This document shows, in pieces, positions 45,602 through 55,766 of a stretch of DNA of 64,000 bases; the first letter of the stretch is position 1, and the number at the start of each line of letters is the position of its first letter. The stretch comes from CAWBAT01 sp963810905. GTDB lineage: Bacteria; Acidobacteriota; Terriglobia; Versatilivoradales; Versatilivoraceae. A program made the translations under genes and the position numbers. The DNA lies in contig CAWEPG010000015.1 in assembly GCA_963810905.1 (NCBI GenBank), positions 62,001-126,000 on the forward strand, written 5' to 3'. The notes under the pieces are model-generated. The model was given only the letters and a program-made list of their open reading frames with translations, was not told where the DNA came from and made no database searches.

Positions 45602-48307
45602 TCATTCCACTCCTGCAATCAACTGTCTGAGAACGTAGGGGAGAATTCCCCCATGCTCGTAATAATCCACTTCAATGGGAGTATCGATTCGCAGGATGAG
45701 AGCCGTTCGATCGGTAGCCCCAGACGCACGATGAATCACCAAGGTTAAATCCTGCTGTGGTTGAAGTGGCCTATCTAGTCCTTCGATGTCGAATAATTCA
45801 CTTCCATCCAAATGGAGGGATTGGGCAGTAGTGGCCTCCTTAAACTGACAGGGAAGCACTCCCATTCCTACCAAATTGCTCCGATGGATCCTCTCAAAAC
45901 TCTGTGCGACCACTGCTTTTACACCGAGAAGTTTCGTTCCTTTGGCAGCCCAATCCCTCGAACTCCCTGTGCCATACTCTTGCCCCGCAAAGACCATCAA
46001 AGGAGTACCCTCGTTTTGATATTTCAGAGCGGCCTCATAGATGCTCATCAGCTCAAGGTCAGGTTGATGGAGTGTCACCCCGCCTTCGACTCCCGGGACC
46101 ATGAGGTTCTTGATCCGCACGTTGGCAAATGTTCCGCGAGTCATGATTTGGTCATTGCCTCGACGCGCGCCATAGCTATTGAAGTCTTCTGGTGCCACGC
46201 CCCTCTCCTGAAGGTAGATGCCCGCCGGAGAGGTTTTCTTAATGGCTCCTGCAGGACTAATATGGTCGGTCGTGACTGAATCACCAAAAATCGCTAATGC
46301 CCGTGCCCTTTTGATCTCCCCCATCGGAGAAACTTCCATCGAAAAGTTTTCAAAAAAAGGAGGGTCTTGAATATAAGTAGAATCCGGGTCCCATTCATAC
46401 AGATCGCCAGTACTACTGGGTACCTCGTTCCACAAAGGATTCTGACTGCTAAAGTCGTTATAAAGTTTACGGAAGGTGTTCGGATCCATGACTTTTCCCA
46501 TCAATTCACTGATATCCGTAAGGGATGGCCAGATATCACGTAAATAGACCTCTTTACCATCCTTCCCTGTGCCTAGAGGCTCTGCGGAGAGGTTGATGTC
46601 AACCCTCCCTGCCAGCGCAAATGCCACAACGAGCGGAGGGCTCATTAAGAAATTCGCTTTGATGGTCTGGTGCACTCTGGCCTCGAAGTTCCGGTTCCCG
46701 CTCAGAACACTGGCGGCAATGAGATCGTTCTTTGTGACAACTTCTTCGATCCTCTTATCAAGCGGACCCGAATTCCCGATACAGGTCGTGCACCCATAGC
46801 CGACGAGATTGAAACCAAGCCGATCCAGATAGGGCTGCAAACCGGTATTGACAAGATAGTCCGTGACCACACGGGATCCCGGTGCCAATGATGTTTTCAC
46901 GGTCGGGCGGACACTCAAACCCTTTTCAACGGCCTTTTTGGCGAGCAGCCCGGCAGCCAACATCACACTGGGATTAGAAGTGTTTGTGCAAGACGTAATC
47001 GCTGCGATGAGCACATCGCCATGTCCTACATCTCCTTGAGGTTGTTGGCCATTCCCTATCGAGAATCGTTTTCGAAGATCGTCCTTAGATTTGTTGTACC
47101 CATTTTCTGCCACCGGAGTTTGGAAGAGCTTCGTAAACCGGCTCTTTAGTTCCGAAAGCTCGACCCAATCCTGAGGGCGTTTAGGACCGGCTACGGCTGG
47201 CCGGATTTCCTGAAGATCGATTTCAATGGACGTTGAATAGTCGCACTCTCCTTGAATGGGGACTCCAAACAATCCCTGGGCTTTGAAGTAATTTCGAAAT
47301 GTTTCAACGTGTTCCGGGGTCCGACCGGTCGCCAGCAAGTATTTGCAGGTTTCCTCATCCACAGGGAAAAACCCCATTGTGGCTCCGTATTCGGGAGCCA
47401 TATTCGCAATTGTTGCTCGATCCATAGCCGGCAACGAAGATGTGCCTTCCCCAAAAAATTCCACAAATTTGCCTACCACCTTCTCTCGACGTAACCTCTC
47501 GGTACAATGCAGCACCAAGTCAGTAGCCGTTACTCCGTCACACAAGGAATTCTTTAAATGAACACCGACCACATCAGGGGTCAGAAAATAGACAGGTTGC
47601 CCCAACATTCCTGCTTCGGCTTCAATTCCTCCGACCCCCCAACCTACAATTCCCAATCCATTAATCATGGTGGTGTGGGAATCTGTTCCAACCAGGGTGT
47701 CGGGGTAAAAGACCCCTTGCTTTTCCAACACACCATTCGCCAAATACTCCAAATTGACCTGGTGAACGATTCCAATTCCGGGAGGAATGACTCTGAAGCC
47801 GTCGAAGGCTTGCATTCCCCATTTCAGAAACTGGTACCGAGGACGGTTTCTTTTAAACTCCATTTCCATGTTTTGCTGGAAAGCCGTGGGCGTCCCGGAA
47901 AAATCTACTTGGATGGAATGGTCCACCACCAGATCGACGGGTACAAGAGGCTCAATGAGCTTGACATTTTTACCCATCCTGGCGCAGGCGGATCGCATCG
48001 CCGCCAGATCGACCAATAGCGGAACCCCCGTGAAATCCTGGAGTACAATTCGGGCCACAATGAAGGGGATCTCCTCTGTTCGCTTGGCTTGCGGTTGCCA
48101 ATGCGCCAACCGAGTGATGTCGCCTTCTTGAATCTTCTTTCCATCAAAGTTCCGAAGGACTGACTCCAGAACAATCCGAATACTGACCGGCAATCGAGAA
48201 ATTTTTCCTAGTCCTTCCGCCTCCAGTTGAGGTAGTGAATAATATTGGCCTGTTCTTCCATTGCGGGAAGTGAAAGTTCTTAAGGAATTATATAAATTAT
48301 GTGCCAT
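45602..48307 (-). CDS. acnA: Aconitate hydratase A
   Basis: Fe-S enzyme of the citric acid cycle that interconverts citrate and isocitrate. About 901 residues, standard for AcnA/IRP-type aconitase. It has the cluster ligands in SCTNTSNPSVM and GCTTCIGNSGPL, the substrate-binding VGTDSHTTMINGLGIVGWGV, GDSVTTDHISPAG and the swivelling domain motif GQEYGTGSSRDWAAKG. The ATG at 48307 with GAGGGG upstream is preferred over one five codons earlier. The frame is intact along 2.7 kb, in contrast to many neighbours. Confidence 0.97.
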   Translation of the reverse strand: MAHNLYNSLRTFTSRNGRTGQYYSLPQLEAEGLGKISRLPVSIRIVLESVLRNFDGKKIQEGDITRLAHWQPQAKRTEEIPFIVARIVLQDFTGVPLLVDLAAMRSACARMGKNVKLIEPLVPVDLVVDHSIQVDFSGTPTAFQQNMEMEFKRNRPRYQFLKWGMQAFDGFRVIPPGIGIVHQVNLEYLANGVLEKQGVFYPDTLVGTDSHTTMINGLGIVGWGVGGIEAEAGMLGQPVYFLTPDVVGVHLKNSLCDGVTATDLVLHCTERLRREKVVGKFVEFFGEGTSSLPAMDRATIANMAPEYGATMGFFPVDEETCKYLLATGRTPEHVETFRNYFKAQGLFGVPIQGECDYSTSIEIDLQEIRPAVAGPKRPQDWVELSELKSRFTKLFQTPVAENGYNKSKDDLRKRFSIGNGQQPQGDVGHGDVLIAAITSCTNTSNPSVMLAAGLLAKKAVEKGLSVRPTVKTSLAPGSRVVTDYLVNTGLQPYLDRLGFNLVGYGCTTCIGNSGPLDKRIEEVVTKNDLIAASVLSGNRNFEARVHQTIKANFLMSPPLVVAFALAGRVDINLSAEPLGTGKDGKEVYLRDIWPSLTDISELMGKVMDPNTFRKLYNDFSSQNPLWNEVPSSTGDLYEWDPDSTYIQDPPFFENFSMEVSPMGEIKRARALAIFGDSVTTDHISPAGAIKKTSPAGIYLQERGVAPEDFNSYGARRGNDQIMTRGTFANVRIKNLMVPGVEGGVTLHQPDLELMSIYEAALKYQNEGTPLMVFAGQEYGTGSSRDWAAKGTKLLGVKAVVAQSFERIHRSNLVGMGVLPCQFKEATTAQSLHLDGSELFDIEGLDRPLQPQQDLTLVIHRASGATDRTALILRIDTPIEVDYYEHGGILPYVLRQLIAGVE

Positions 48308-48558
48308 TGAAACCCCTCTCATTACAAAGAATCATTGCGCTGCAACATCCCAATCCAGGTGATCATTCCGTTTCGAGAATATTAGTAGCAGAAGACCCTG
48401 TCAAGGTCCGGCATGAACATAAGCAAATTTGACATCCACCACAAATTCAAGTTTAACAGCAGACCTCCGTTGCGGTAAGCTTTCGTTGCTTTGTTTGGGA
48501 ACAATGGATTCGAGGGCAACGAATCTTTATGCCCTACAGGACATCTACTTATTTCGTT

Positions 48559-49392
48559 ATGAGTGAATTCTCAAGACCGATTATCGCCATAAATGATCCC
48601 CTTTTTGCAACGGCCTATGACGAACTTACTTTCTGGTCTTCACGATTTGGCGCCCTCTTATTCAAGAATCTTGAGCTATTGCCTGGAATTCAGATTCTGG
48701 ATCTAGGATGCGCAACAGGTTTCCCATCATTTGAATTGGCTCAAGTGCATGGGTCCTCAAGTCGTGTTTTTGGGGTCGACATATGGAAGGAAGCGGTCTT
48801 TCGGGCCGCTGCAAGAAAACGCTTCTTTCAACTCAAAAGCATCGAATTGATTGCCGCTGATGCTTCCTTTCTGCCCTTTCCGAAGAATCGATTTGATTTG
48901 ATCGTGTCCAATCTTGGTTTGAATAATTTTGAAGATCCGCCTAGAGTGCTGGCCGAATGTCATCGAGTCGCTAAGCCACACGCCAGAATTGTGATCACCA
49001 CAAATTTACAAGGACACTACCGGGAGTTCTATGATGTTTTCCGAAAGGTCTTGCAAAGGCTCGGGAAATTAAATTGTTTTGATAAACTGGCAGCAAATGA
49101 GCAACATCGCGGCACCCAAGAATCGGTTTGCCGATTGATGAAAGATGCAGGATTCAAAGTGGCTCGGGTGATCTCTGACGAATTCCAAATGCGTTTCTTT
49201 GACGGAACGAGTTTGCTAGATCATGTCTTGACGAGGATCGGATTCCTTACCGGGTGGCAGGGTGTAGTAGACGAAAAAGATCGGGACCGCGTATTCGAGA
49301 TTCTAGAGCAGGAGCTTAACGATATCGCAACCAGCCAAGGCTATCTAACGATGACGGTCCCGATGCTATATGTTGAGGCCCGGGCCTCCTAA
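48559..49392 (+). CDS. Class I SAM-dependent methyltransferase
   Basis: 277-residue protein of the Methyltransf_11/UbiE-like group. Motif I is ILDLGCATGFPSFELA, then VFGVDIWKEAV, an acidic residue in ELIAADASFLPFPKNRFD and motif post-II (LIVSNLGLNNFEDPPRVLAE), followed by AKPHARIVITTN. The C-terminal third (about 165-277) is helical and probably substrate-specific. The target is unknown. The ATG at 48559 is preferred because upstream in-frame starts lack a binding site. It is divergent from acnA and 23 nt from the next gene. Confidence 0.88.
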   Translation: MSEFSRPIIAINDPLFATAYDELTFWSSRFGALLFKNLELLPGIQILDLGCATGFPSFELAQVHGSSSRVFGVDIWKEAVFRAAARKRFFQLKSIELIAADASFLPFPKNRFDLIVSNLGLNNFEDPPRVLAECHRVAKPHARIVITTNLQGHYREFYDVFRKVLQRLGKLNCFDKLAANEQHRGTQESVCRLMKDAGFKVARVISDEFQMRFFDGTSLLDHVLTRIGFLTGWQGVVDEKDRDRVFEILEQELNDIATSQGYLTMTVPMLYVEARAS

Positions 49393-49415
49393 ACTCAGCG
49401 GGAGAGTAGAGTAAC

Positions 49416-50081
49416 ATGTTTGCCGGCCATCTGGGCGCAGGGTTGATCCTGAAACGAGTCAACCCGTCGGTCAATTTGGGCGTTTTCTTCCTGGCGGCCT
49501 TGTTCCTCGATGTGATGCTCTGGGTGTTCATCCTGCTGGGCATCGAGTCCATACGCATTCCGGCCGATTTTCAGCAACGGCATTATTTGACTTTCTTTTT
49601 TCCATACTCTCACGGATTGGTCTCTAGCCTCTTTTGGTCTCTGTTATTCGGTCTAGTCTGTTATTGGCTTTTGAGAACCTCATCTTCTGTGAGGCGGCGC
49701 ACAGCCTTCATCTTGGTAATTACTGTGTTTTCTCATTTCATACTGGACTTTCTTGTACACGTCCCGGAAATGCCCGTTTGGGGACGCACTTCACATCCTT
49801 TGGGATTAGGCTTGTGGAACCATCTGCCACTCGCTCTCGGACTGGAGACTTTGATTGCTTTGACAGGAACCTATCTCTGGCTGCGAGATTCGAAACGAAC
49901 CTTCCCGCGTCGGTTAACGTTGGGGCTGTTGATGGGGCTTGTCACTGCAATGACCGTAGTGGGACCGTGGCTGCAAAAATCCCCGCCAGCGCCTTTCCAG
50001 GTGGCAATTTCATCGCTCACCATCATCTTTTTGCTCTTTGGAGCCGGAATTTGGATTGACCGAAAATCAGTTGGATTGTGA
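49416..50081 (+). CDS. Membrane protein related to metal-dependent hydrolases (DUF457-like)
   Basis: 221-residue integral membrane protein with about six helices. It opens MFAGHLGAGLILKRVNPS and has a histidine set, FFPYSHGLVSSL and SHFILDFLVHVPE, resembling the metal-site motifs of DUF457/YdjM proteins but with a different topology from the copy at 39304. No activity can be assigned. It is 23 nt after the methyltransferase and overlaps or nearly touches the acetyltransferase start, so the three may be co-transcribed. Confidence 0.75.
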   Translation: MFAGHLGAGLILKRVNPSVNLGVFFLAALFLDVMLWVFILLGIESIRIPADFQQRHYLTFFFPYSHGLVSSLFWSLLFGLVCYWLLRTSSSVRRRTAFILVITVFSHFILDFLVHVPEMPVWGRTSHPLGLGLWNHLPLALGLETLIALTGTYLWLRDSKRTFPRRLTLGLLMGLVTAMTVVGPWLQKSPPAPFQVAISSLTIIFLLFGAGIWIDRKSVGL

Positions 50082-50089
50082 GAATCTCC

Positions 50090-50645
50090 ATGCAAACGGA
50101 ACTCTCGAATTCCTTCATCAAGATCCGTCGTTACGGGACGGCAGATATTCCGCTCCTTTTCGAGGCAGCCCGCGAATCGGTCGCCAACGGTTCTCGCTGG
50201 CTTCCCTGGCTACATCAGGACTATTCCATGGCTGAAAGTTTGGAATGGGTAGTCGATTGCCGCAAACAATGGGATCAAGGTCGGGAATATAGCTTTGCCA
50301 TTGTCGATCCACTGACCGATCAGTTTCTGGGGAGGCGTTGGGTTAAATCAAATCAGCAATACTTACCGAATGGCCAACCTTGGCTACTGGGTCAGATCCA
50401 GCTGCACGGGCCGCGGAGTGGCGACAGCCGCGACACAACTGATCGCTCAATTCGGATTTGCAGTCCTCAACCTTCAACGGCTCGAGATTCTGACTGAAGT
50501 AGATAACAAAGCAAGTCAACGGGTCGCCGAAAAAGCCGGTGCGTTGAGGGAAGGAATTCTTCGCAGGCGGCTTGTGATCCAGGGAAATTCGGTGGATGCC
50601 GTTGTCTATTCAATCATTGCTCCTGACTCGATAGTTACGCTTTAA
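50090..50645 (+). CDS. GNAT acetyltransferase, RimJ/RimL type (one frame break)
   Basis: Acetyl-CoA-dependent N-acetyltransferase of about 185 residues. It has IKIRRYGTADIPLLFEA at the N-terminus, the core strand ANLGYWVRSSCTGRGVATAA with the R/Q-x-x-G-x-G/A loop, and QRVAEKAGALREGILRRRL near the end, typical of the RimJ/RimL group that acetylates ribosomal or other N-termini. The frame breaks near 50335, where one surplus A separates FLGG from VGLNQI. The start is the ATG at 50090 or the overlapping GTG at 50078. Substrate unknown. Confidence 0.85.
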
Positions 50646-50864
50646 TCCGCACTCACATAAAGCGATGAAAATCTCTGCCGCAGAGGGGAATCAGGCGTCC
50701 TGCTTCCGTTTAACTTCCCTTATTTCTGTTGCTGGATGGCTCCTGCACCCAACCGGTTTAAAACCTTTCGGCTTTTCTATTCAACCCTCCTAGGCCAAGG
50801 TGGGCAGAACGCTTTGCTACTGAATCCCTACCCACAGGGTTACCAGATAGATTAAAGTATCTCC

Positions 50865-52151
50865 ATGAATATAACAGTAACCCCTGCCAAAAGTATCGTA
50901 GGTCACATTCAGCTTCCCGGAGATAAGTCGATCTCGCATCGGCTAGCGCTATTGGGTGCCATAGCGACAGGGGAGACGTCGATCGAGAATTTCGCCAGTA
51001 GTCAGGATTGCCACAGCACACTCGGTTGTTTAATGGCATTGGGAGTGGCCATTGACAAACGCGATACAAACCATATTCGCATTAAGGGACAAGGCCTGAA
51101 CGGCTTAACCGCCCCTCACCATATCCTAGATGCTGGAAACTCGGGTTCCACCATTCGAATGTTGTCAGGAATCCTGGCAGGGCATCCTTTCCAATCAACC
51201 ATCACAGGGGATGCATCCTTGCAACGCCGTCCTATGAAACGTGTTCTCGTTCCGCTTGGACAGATGGGTGCCAGGATTCAAGCGACCGAAGGCAATTACC
51301 CCCCTCTCACAATAAACGGAGGCCTTCTGAACCCGATCCGTTACACTCTGCCGGTTGCCAGCGCTCAAGTAAAGTCTGCAATCTTACTGGCAGGGCTGTA
51401 TGCTGACGGGGATACGACCGTCATTGAACCCATTCCCACGCGAAATCATACTGAGCTGGCCCTTCGGGAATTTGGTGGGCAGCTCGCCATTGCTGGCAAC
51501 GCGATCACCATTGCCGGCAAGCAACAGCTTCATGGGATCCAAACCAAAGTGCCGGGCGACATCTCTTCGGCTGCATTCTTTTTGGCTGCAGCACTCCTGT
51601 TGGGAGATTCGGAGATTCGGATGGATGGGGTTGGACTTAGCAGAGGCCGCCGCGGCATTGTTGACCTCATGCTGAAGATGGGCGCTTCCATTGAAATCAT
51701 TGATCCGCGCCTTGAGGGCGGCGAGCCTGTGGGAGACTTGTGCGCCAAAACATCAGTATTGAAGGGCGGAAGGATTGCCGGTCAAGATGTGCCCCAACTC
51801 ATTGATGAGATTCCCATCCTGGCAGTATTAGGAACACAGACAGCCGAAGGAATTGAAATCCGAGATGCTTCAGAGCTCCGTATCAAAGAAAGTGACCGTA
51901 TTCGAAGTATCGTGGACAACCTCCGCAGCATGGGAGCGATAGTGGAGGAATTCCCGGACGGGTTGTTCGTAGCGGGGAAGCAAATCTTAAAAGGGACACG
52001 AATCAACACCTATGGTGATCACCGCATTGCCATGGCCTTCGCCATTGCAGGACTGTTGGCCCGAGGAGAATCTGTAATCCAAGAAGCAGAGTGCGCCGCT
52101 GTGTCTTTTCCGAACTTCTTTGAAACGCTGCAGCGCCTCATCTTGCCCTAG
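50865..52151 (+). CDS. aroA: 3-phosphoshikimate 1-carboxyvinyltransferase (EPSP synthase)
   Basis: Sixth step of the shikimate pathway, transferring enolpyruvate from PEP to shikimate 3-phosphate. The 428-residue protein has the N-terminal LPGDKSISHRLALLGAIATG, DAGNSGSTIRM (here Ser instead of Thr in the first position), RRPMKRVLVPL, and the C-terminal RIKESDRIRSI and YGDHRIAMAFAIAGLL. Length and motifs are complete. It is monocistronic, with 219 nt of gap upstream that holds no recognised gene. Confidence 0.96.
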   Translation: MNITVTPAKSIVGHIQLPGDKSISHRLALLGAIATGETSIENFASSQDCHSTLGCLMALGVAIDKRDTNHIRIKGQGLNGLTAPHHILDAGNSGSTIRMLSGILAGHPFQSTITGDASLQRRPMKRVLVPLGQMGARIQATEGNYPPLTINGGLLNPIRYTLPVASAQVKSAILLAGLYADGDTTVIEPIPTRNHTELALREFGGQLAIAGNAITIAGKQQLHGIQTKVPGDISSAAFFLAAALLLGDSEIRMDGVGLSRGRRGIVDLMLKMGASIEIIDPRLEGGEPVGDLCAKTSVLKGGRIAGQDVPQLIDEIPILAVLGTQTAEGIEIRDASELRIKESDRIRSIVDNLRSMGAIVEEFPDGLFVAGKQILKGTRINTYGDHRIAMAFAIAGLLARGESVIQEAECAAVSFPNFFETLQRLILP

Positions 52152-52308
52152 ATCGCGCTTGCTGAATATGACATGGCTTATTGTTGGAGGAGCAGGTAAC
52201 GGGTCTCGCTTCGTGACACAAAACTAGCGCAAACCATGATTTTTGGAATAAAACAATCCGCTACAAACTTTACCCCTGCGTTGACGAGGGGGGAGAAGAA
52301 GGAAAATA

Positions 52309-53655
52309 TTAATTTGCGGTTGCTGTGTGCAAAACGGCTCGCTTGCTGACCTCGCTGTGCAAGGCTTCTAAGAAAATGCCAAAGCGGTGGAGACCGAACC
52401 GGAGGGACTCGGTGTCTCTCGCGGAGACGACTTCATCTGCGAAGTTTTCAAATTCTTCCCAATCCTTAAACATCAAATATTTTAGCCCGCTTTCACGGAA
52501 TCTATGAAATTTATTGACCAGTTGAGGGAGATTTTCAACATTGGCCTCGGATTCAAACTGTTTCATCCCGCTTGTTAAGAGTGAGATTTCCTGAAGTAAT
52601 TTGTGCGACTGGTCCAGCCGGGTCACATAAGTGGAAAAGATAAGTCGTCCATCGAAGCTCGGTTCGAATGCCTGGGCGATCCGAACCATTGACTGTTGCA
52701 GAGAATTTTTCAAAAGCCCATGGCTGTTTTCAGTCTTGGCAAAGACAGGGGGAGCGTGGCGCAAATACACAATCCCTACAAGTTCATAACTAAAGACTTT
52801 TTTGAGTTCCTGGCTTAAAGCAAAAATGGTCGAGTCCAGGATTTCAATACTTTCGGAGCTTATGTCTGGATGTTTGCATATTTTCGATTCAATGAAATCG
52901 AACAACATGCGCAGTTCTGAATTGACCAGCGAAAAAATTAAGAGGTCTTTCTTCAACGGTCGGTCTTGCTCCAAATCTTTTTCGATGAATTCCAGGTAAC
53001 GCAATAGGCGGAACATCTCGAGAAAGACTTTAGCCAGATCTTGACGCAAGCTCTCGTTGTGAATGCGTTTGATGAATGACGCGATATGTTGATTATCGAC
53101 ACGATCGTATTGGACTTTGAATTTGTGTGCCACGAGGATCTCGATGTATCGGCACTGCTTGATCTCGCGATTGATCAACTTTCCCATTGACGAGAAAGTC
53201 TTAAACGTCACCTCAGCCGTTTTGATCAATTCTTCCATGAGGCAACGAAGATCGGCCAAGGCCTCCAGCAGGAGCGCAAGCGAATCATCCGGGGTCGGCT
53301 GGGTTTTCATGCGGTGCAAGAGGTTTCCAATCGCATTATCACTTTTGAGGGTGCCGTTGACATAATTATCAAACTGGATGAGGTTGGAACGATCCTGAGA
53401 GATGACTTCGTTGGCGAGAACACTCATTCGCAAGGTCACGTCGCGAACAATGGATAACTCTTCCTTGAAATCCTTCAGAAGGAAGTTCTTAATTTCTCCA
53501 TTTTCCGACGGTTGGTTCTGTGTTCTGAAAAAGCGGTCAAAACATTTGACCCACATTTCCAGTTCCAGCAGATAATCTGTTTTGTTCTTACGGCTGATCT
53601 CATCGAGCCATCGATTTAGAGACGATTGTGCTGTGCTTTGAAGTAGTTCACTCAT
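52309..53655 (-). CDS. Large alpha-helical protein of unknown function
   Basis: 448-residue soluble protein, almost wholly helical by composition, with many leucine and charged residues and no signal peptide, membrane span or cysteine-rich motif. No family was recognised. Segments such as LLEALADLRCLMEELIKTAE and HRFRESGLKYLMFKDWEEFE have heptad-like hydrophobic spacing, so coiled coils or helical repeats are probable. It is monocistronic. The frame is intact over 1.3 kb, which supports a real gene. Confidence 0.7.
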   Translation of the reverse strand: MSELLQSTAQSSLNRWLDEISRKNKTDYLLELEMWVKCFDRFFRTQNQPSENGEIKNFLLKDFKEELSIVRDVTLRMSVLANEVISQDRSNLIQFDNYVNGTLKSDNAIGNLLHRMKTQPTPDDSLALLLEALADLRCLMEELIKTAEVTFKTFSSMGKLINREIKQCRYIEILVAHKFKVQYDRVDNQHIASFIKRIHNESLRQDLAKVFLEMFRLLRYLEFIEKDLEQDRPLKKDLLIFSLVNSELRMLFDFIESKICKHPDISSESIEILDSTIFALSQELKKVFSYELVGIVYLRHAPPVFAKTENSHGLLKNSLQQSMVRIAQAFEPSFDGRLIFSTYVTRLDQSHKLLQEISLLTSGMKQFESEANVENLPQLVNKFHRFRESGLKYLMFKDWEEFENFADEVVSARDTESLRFGLHRFGIFLEALHSEVSKRAVLHTATAN

Positions 53656-53872
53656 CCGTCTTACCTACCAACCCCTTTTTGAAAATGACGCCGTCTGTGT
53701 TGCAGCGGCAAATACCGGATCCTACTGAAGTCAACGTCCATAGCGAAATCGGATTTTGGCGAACCTCAGCAACGTCGTGCAAGTGCCATCATAGAAATCT
53801 TATCGGTATTTTCAGCCGGAGGTTCACACCAGGAATAAAGAAAGGATAAGTTAAAAAATTAAGGGGGAAAGG

Positions 53873-54634
53873 CTAGGAGGGATTTGCTTTCTTAGGGGCC
53901 CAGGAACCCTCTGCGACTGCATGCATCTGGTCTAGGACACGTTGGACGTCTTTGATCTTCTGATTGATTTCGGTTTCGTCGGCATGGCGTGAGACGTAAA
54001 TCGGGGGAGCCTTGAGGATCTTGGCGCGTGTATAAGGCAAGGGAATCTGAGCCTGATCCCAACTGTTCAACTGGATTTTCTTCTCGAGAGAAATATGAAA
54101 GCAGAAGATGGGATCTCCTGTTTTGCGTGCCAGCAAAACGGGTCCCGGCTTTGCTTCACAGCGAGGGCCGCGAGGCCCATCAACGGTAAAGGCAACATCA
54201 CGACCTTTTCGAAGGAATTGCGCCATCTCCGCCAGAGCTTTGAGCCCCCCGCGCGAGCTAGATCCCCGAGCAGCACCGTACCCCTGTTTCTGAATGCAGC
54301 GGGCGATATACTCCCCGTCGTAGTTCTGGCTCGTCATGACCACGATACCCCTTTTTCTCCAGTAATACGTCGCCGGGAAGATTCGACCATGCCAGAATGT
54401 AAAGATGGCGCGCTTCCCTGCCTTATGAATTTCATCGAGGTATTCATCACCCTGACTCTCCCAACGAATGGTTCTCCCAATCAAACTCACTAGCCATGAA
54501 GCCACTTGAGCAATGACTGGGATGGTGATCTTTTGCCAAACCGTTAGTTCACGAGGGATATCCCAGTACGCCCCTCCTTGGGAATCGGGGTTTGCAAAAC
54601 GAGCGTCTTGTTGGGTTGGTTCGCCAGATGACAT
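53873..54634 (-). CDS. DUF374 lysophospholipid acyltransferase-family protein
   Basis: 253-residue protein of the PlsC-like DUF374 group, associated with lipid A or phospholipid acylation in Gram-negative bacteria. It has FTFWHGRIFPATYYWR (histidine catalytic block), SQNYDGEYIARCIQ, ARGSSSRGGLKALAEM, and the TVDGPRGPRCEAKPG block. One hydrophobic N-terminal segment (ITIPVIAQVASWLVSLIG) anchors it to the membrane. It is 139 nt downstream of etfA and co-oriented, so an extended transcript is possible. Confidence 0.88.
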   Translation of the reverse strand: MSSGEPTQQDARFANPDSQGGAYWDIPRELTVWQKITIPVIAQVASWLVSLIGRTIRWESQGDEYLDEIHKAGKRAIFTFWHGRIFPATYYWRKRGIVVMTSQNYDGEYIARCIQKQGYGAARGSSSRGGLKALAEMAQFLRKGRDVAFTVDGPRGPRCEAKPGPVLLARKTGDPIFCFHISLEKKIQLNSWDQAQIPLPYTRAKILKAPPIYVSRHADETEINQKIKDVQRVLDQMHAVAEGSWAPKKANPS

Positions 54635-54773
54635 CTCAAATGAGAAGACTTAGGACAGAGCCAACTTCTGGCTCCACGCGATGACCCCTTCGATGGTGCT
54701 AGATCTCACAACGGAAAAGTGTCGCCTCTGGATGCACGATTACAGCGGCGGTCTCAGAGGCGGATGGTTCCAG

Positions 54774-55766
54774 TCAGTCTTCCTTCCGAAGCTCTTTCAC
54801 CATCTCAGTCAGCACTGGGACGATCTGAAAAACATCCCCTACGATTCCGTAATCCGCCACGCTAAAGATTGGCGCATTCGGATCTTTGTTAATGGCCACA
54901 ATACAACCAGAGTTGGACATGCCTACCAGATGCTGAATCGCGCCGGATATCCCGCAGGCGATATAGAGTTTCGGAGACACGGTCTGGCCGGAACTTCCAA
55001 TTTGATGCTCTTTGGGCAGCCATTCCCCGTCCGTTACCGGTCGGGAGGCCCCCAAAGCTGCCCCCAGGGCATGGGCCAGGTCCACGATGATTTGAAATTT
55101 CTCTTTGCTCCCCAATCCTCGTCCACCGGCCACGATGATCTCTGCCTGGCTCAGATCGACCTTGCCTTGGACAGCCTGGACAACCTGCAGGACTTTCCTC
55201 TTGAGCAAGGTTTCCGAAAGGTTCGCATTGAAGTCAACAACTCGAGGCAAATGACTTGAATGAACCTCATAGGTACTGAATGCTCCCTGCTGAAGGGAAA
55301 CAAAATAGGGCGGCTCTCCCTTTAATCCCACATGCAAATTGAGCTTCCCATAGAATACCTGACGCAGAAACATTGGCCGCCCCTCCTCAAGCTGGAACTC
55401 GACACAGTTGGGAATGAACCCACGGTCAAGACTCGCGGCCAGTCGGGGAGCAAAGTCCATCACCTGGTAGGTGTGCCCCATCAAAAACAAGTAAGGATTT
55501 TCTGTAGTAGCCAGCTGCGCCAGGGCCGCACAATAGGCTTCAGGCGTATAGTCTATGAGGAAGGGGGACGTCAGATTGATGACAGTTTCCCCAGTTCTGT
55601 CGGCAATCCCCCGGGCAAGTTCTTCGACGTTATTTCCCAAAACGAGAATGTTCAGTTCCTTGTCCAATTTTTGCGCAAGCGTCTGCCCAAAGCCGATGGT
55701 TTCCCAGGCAATTGATTTCAATTTCCCCGCTCTGTGTTCCGCAAGGGCGTAAATTTTTTCTGACAT
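54774..55766 (-). CDS. etfA: Electron transfer flavoprotein, alpha subunit
   Basis: FAD-binding subunit that passes electrons from acyl-CoA and other dehydrogenases to the quinone pool through ETF dehydrogenase. The 330-residue protein has the alpha-subunit FAD motif in LYIACGISGAIQHLVGM, followed by NSGCIVAINKDPNAPIFSVA and DYGIVGDVFQIVP. VAGGRGLGSKEKF is also typical. Its ATG is 1 nt after the etfB stop, so translation is coupled. The upstream gene of the transcript is the peroxiredoxin. Confidence 0.95.
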   Translation of the reverse strand: MSEKIYALAEHRAGKLKSIAWETIGFGQTLAQKLDKELNILVLGNNVEELARGIADRTGETVINLTSPFLIDYTPEAYCAALAQLATTENPYLFLMGHTYQVMDFAPRLAASLDRGFIPNCVEFQLEEGRPMFLRQVFYGKLNLHVGLKGEPPYFVSLQQGAFSTYEVHSSHLPRVVDFNANLSETLLKRKVLQVVQAVQGKVDLSQAEIIVAGGRGLGSKEKFQIIVDLAHALGAALGASRPVTDGEWLPKEHQIGSSGQTVSPKLYIACGISGAIQHLVGMSNSGCIVAINKDPNAPIFSVADYGIVGDVFQIVPVLTEMVKELRKED

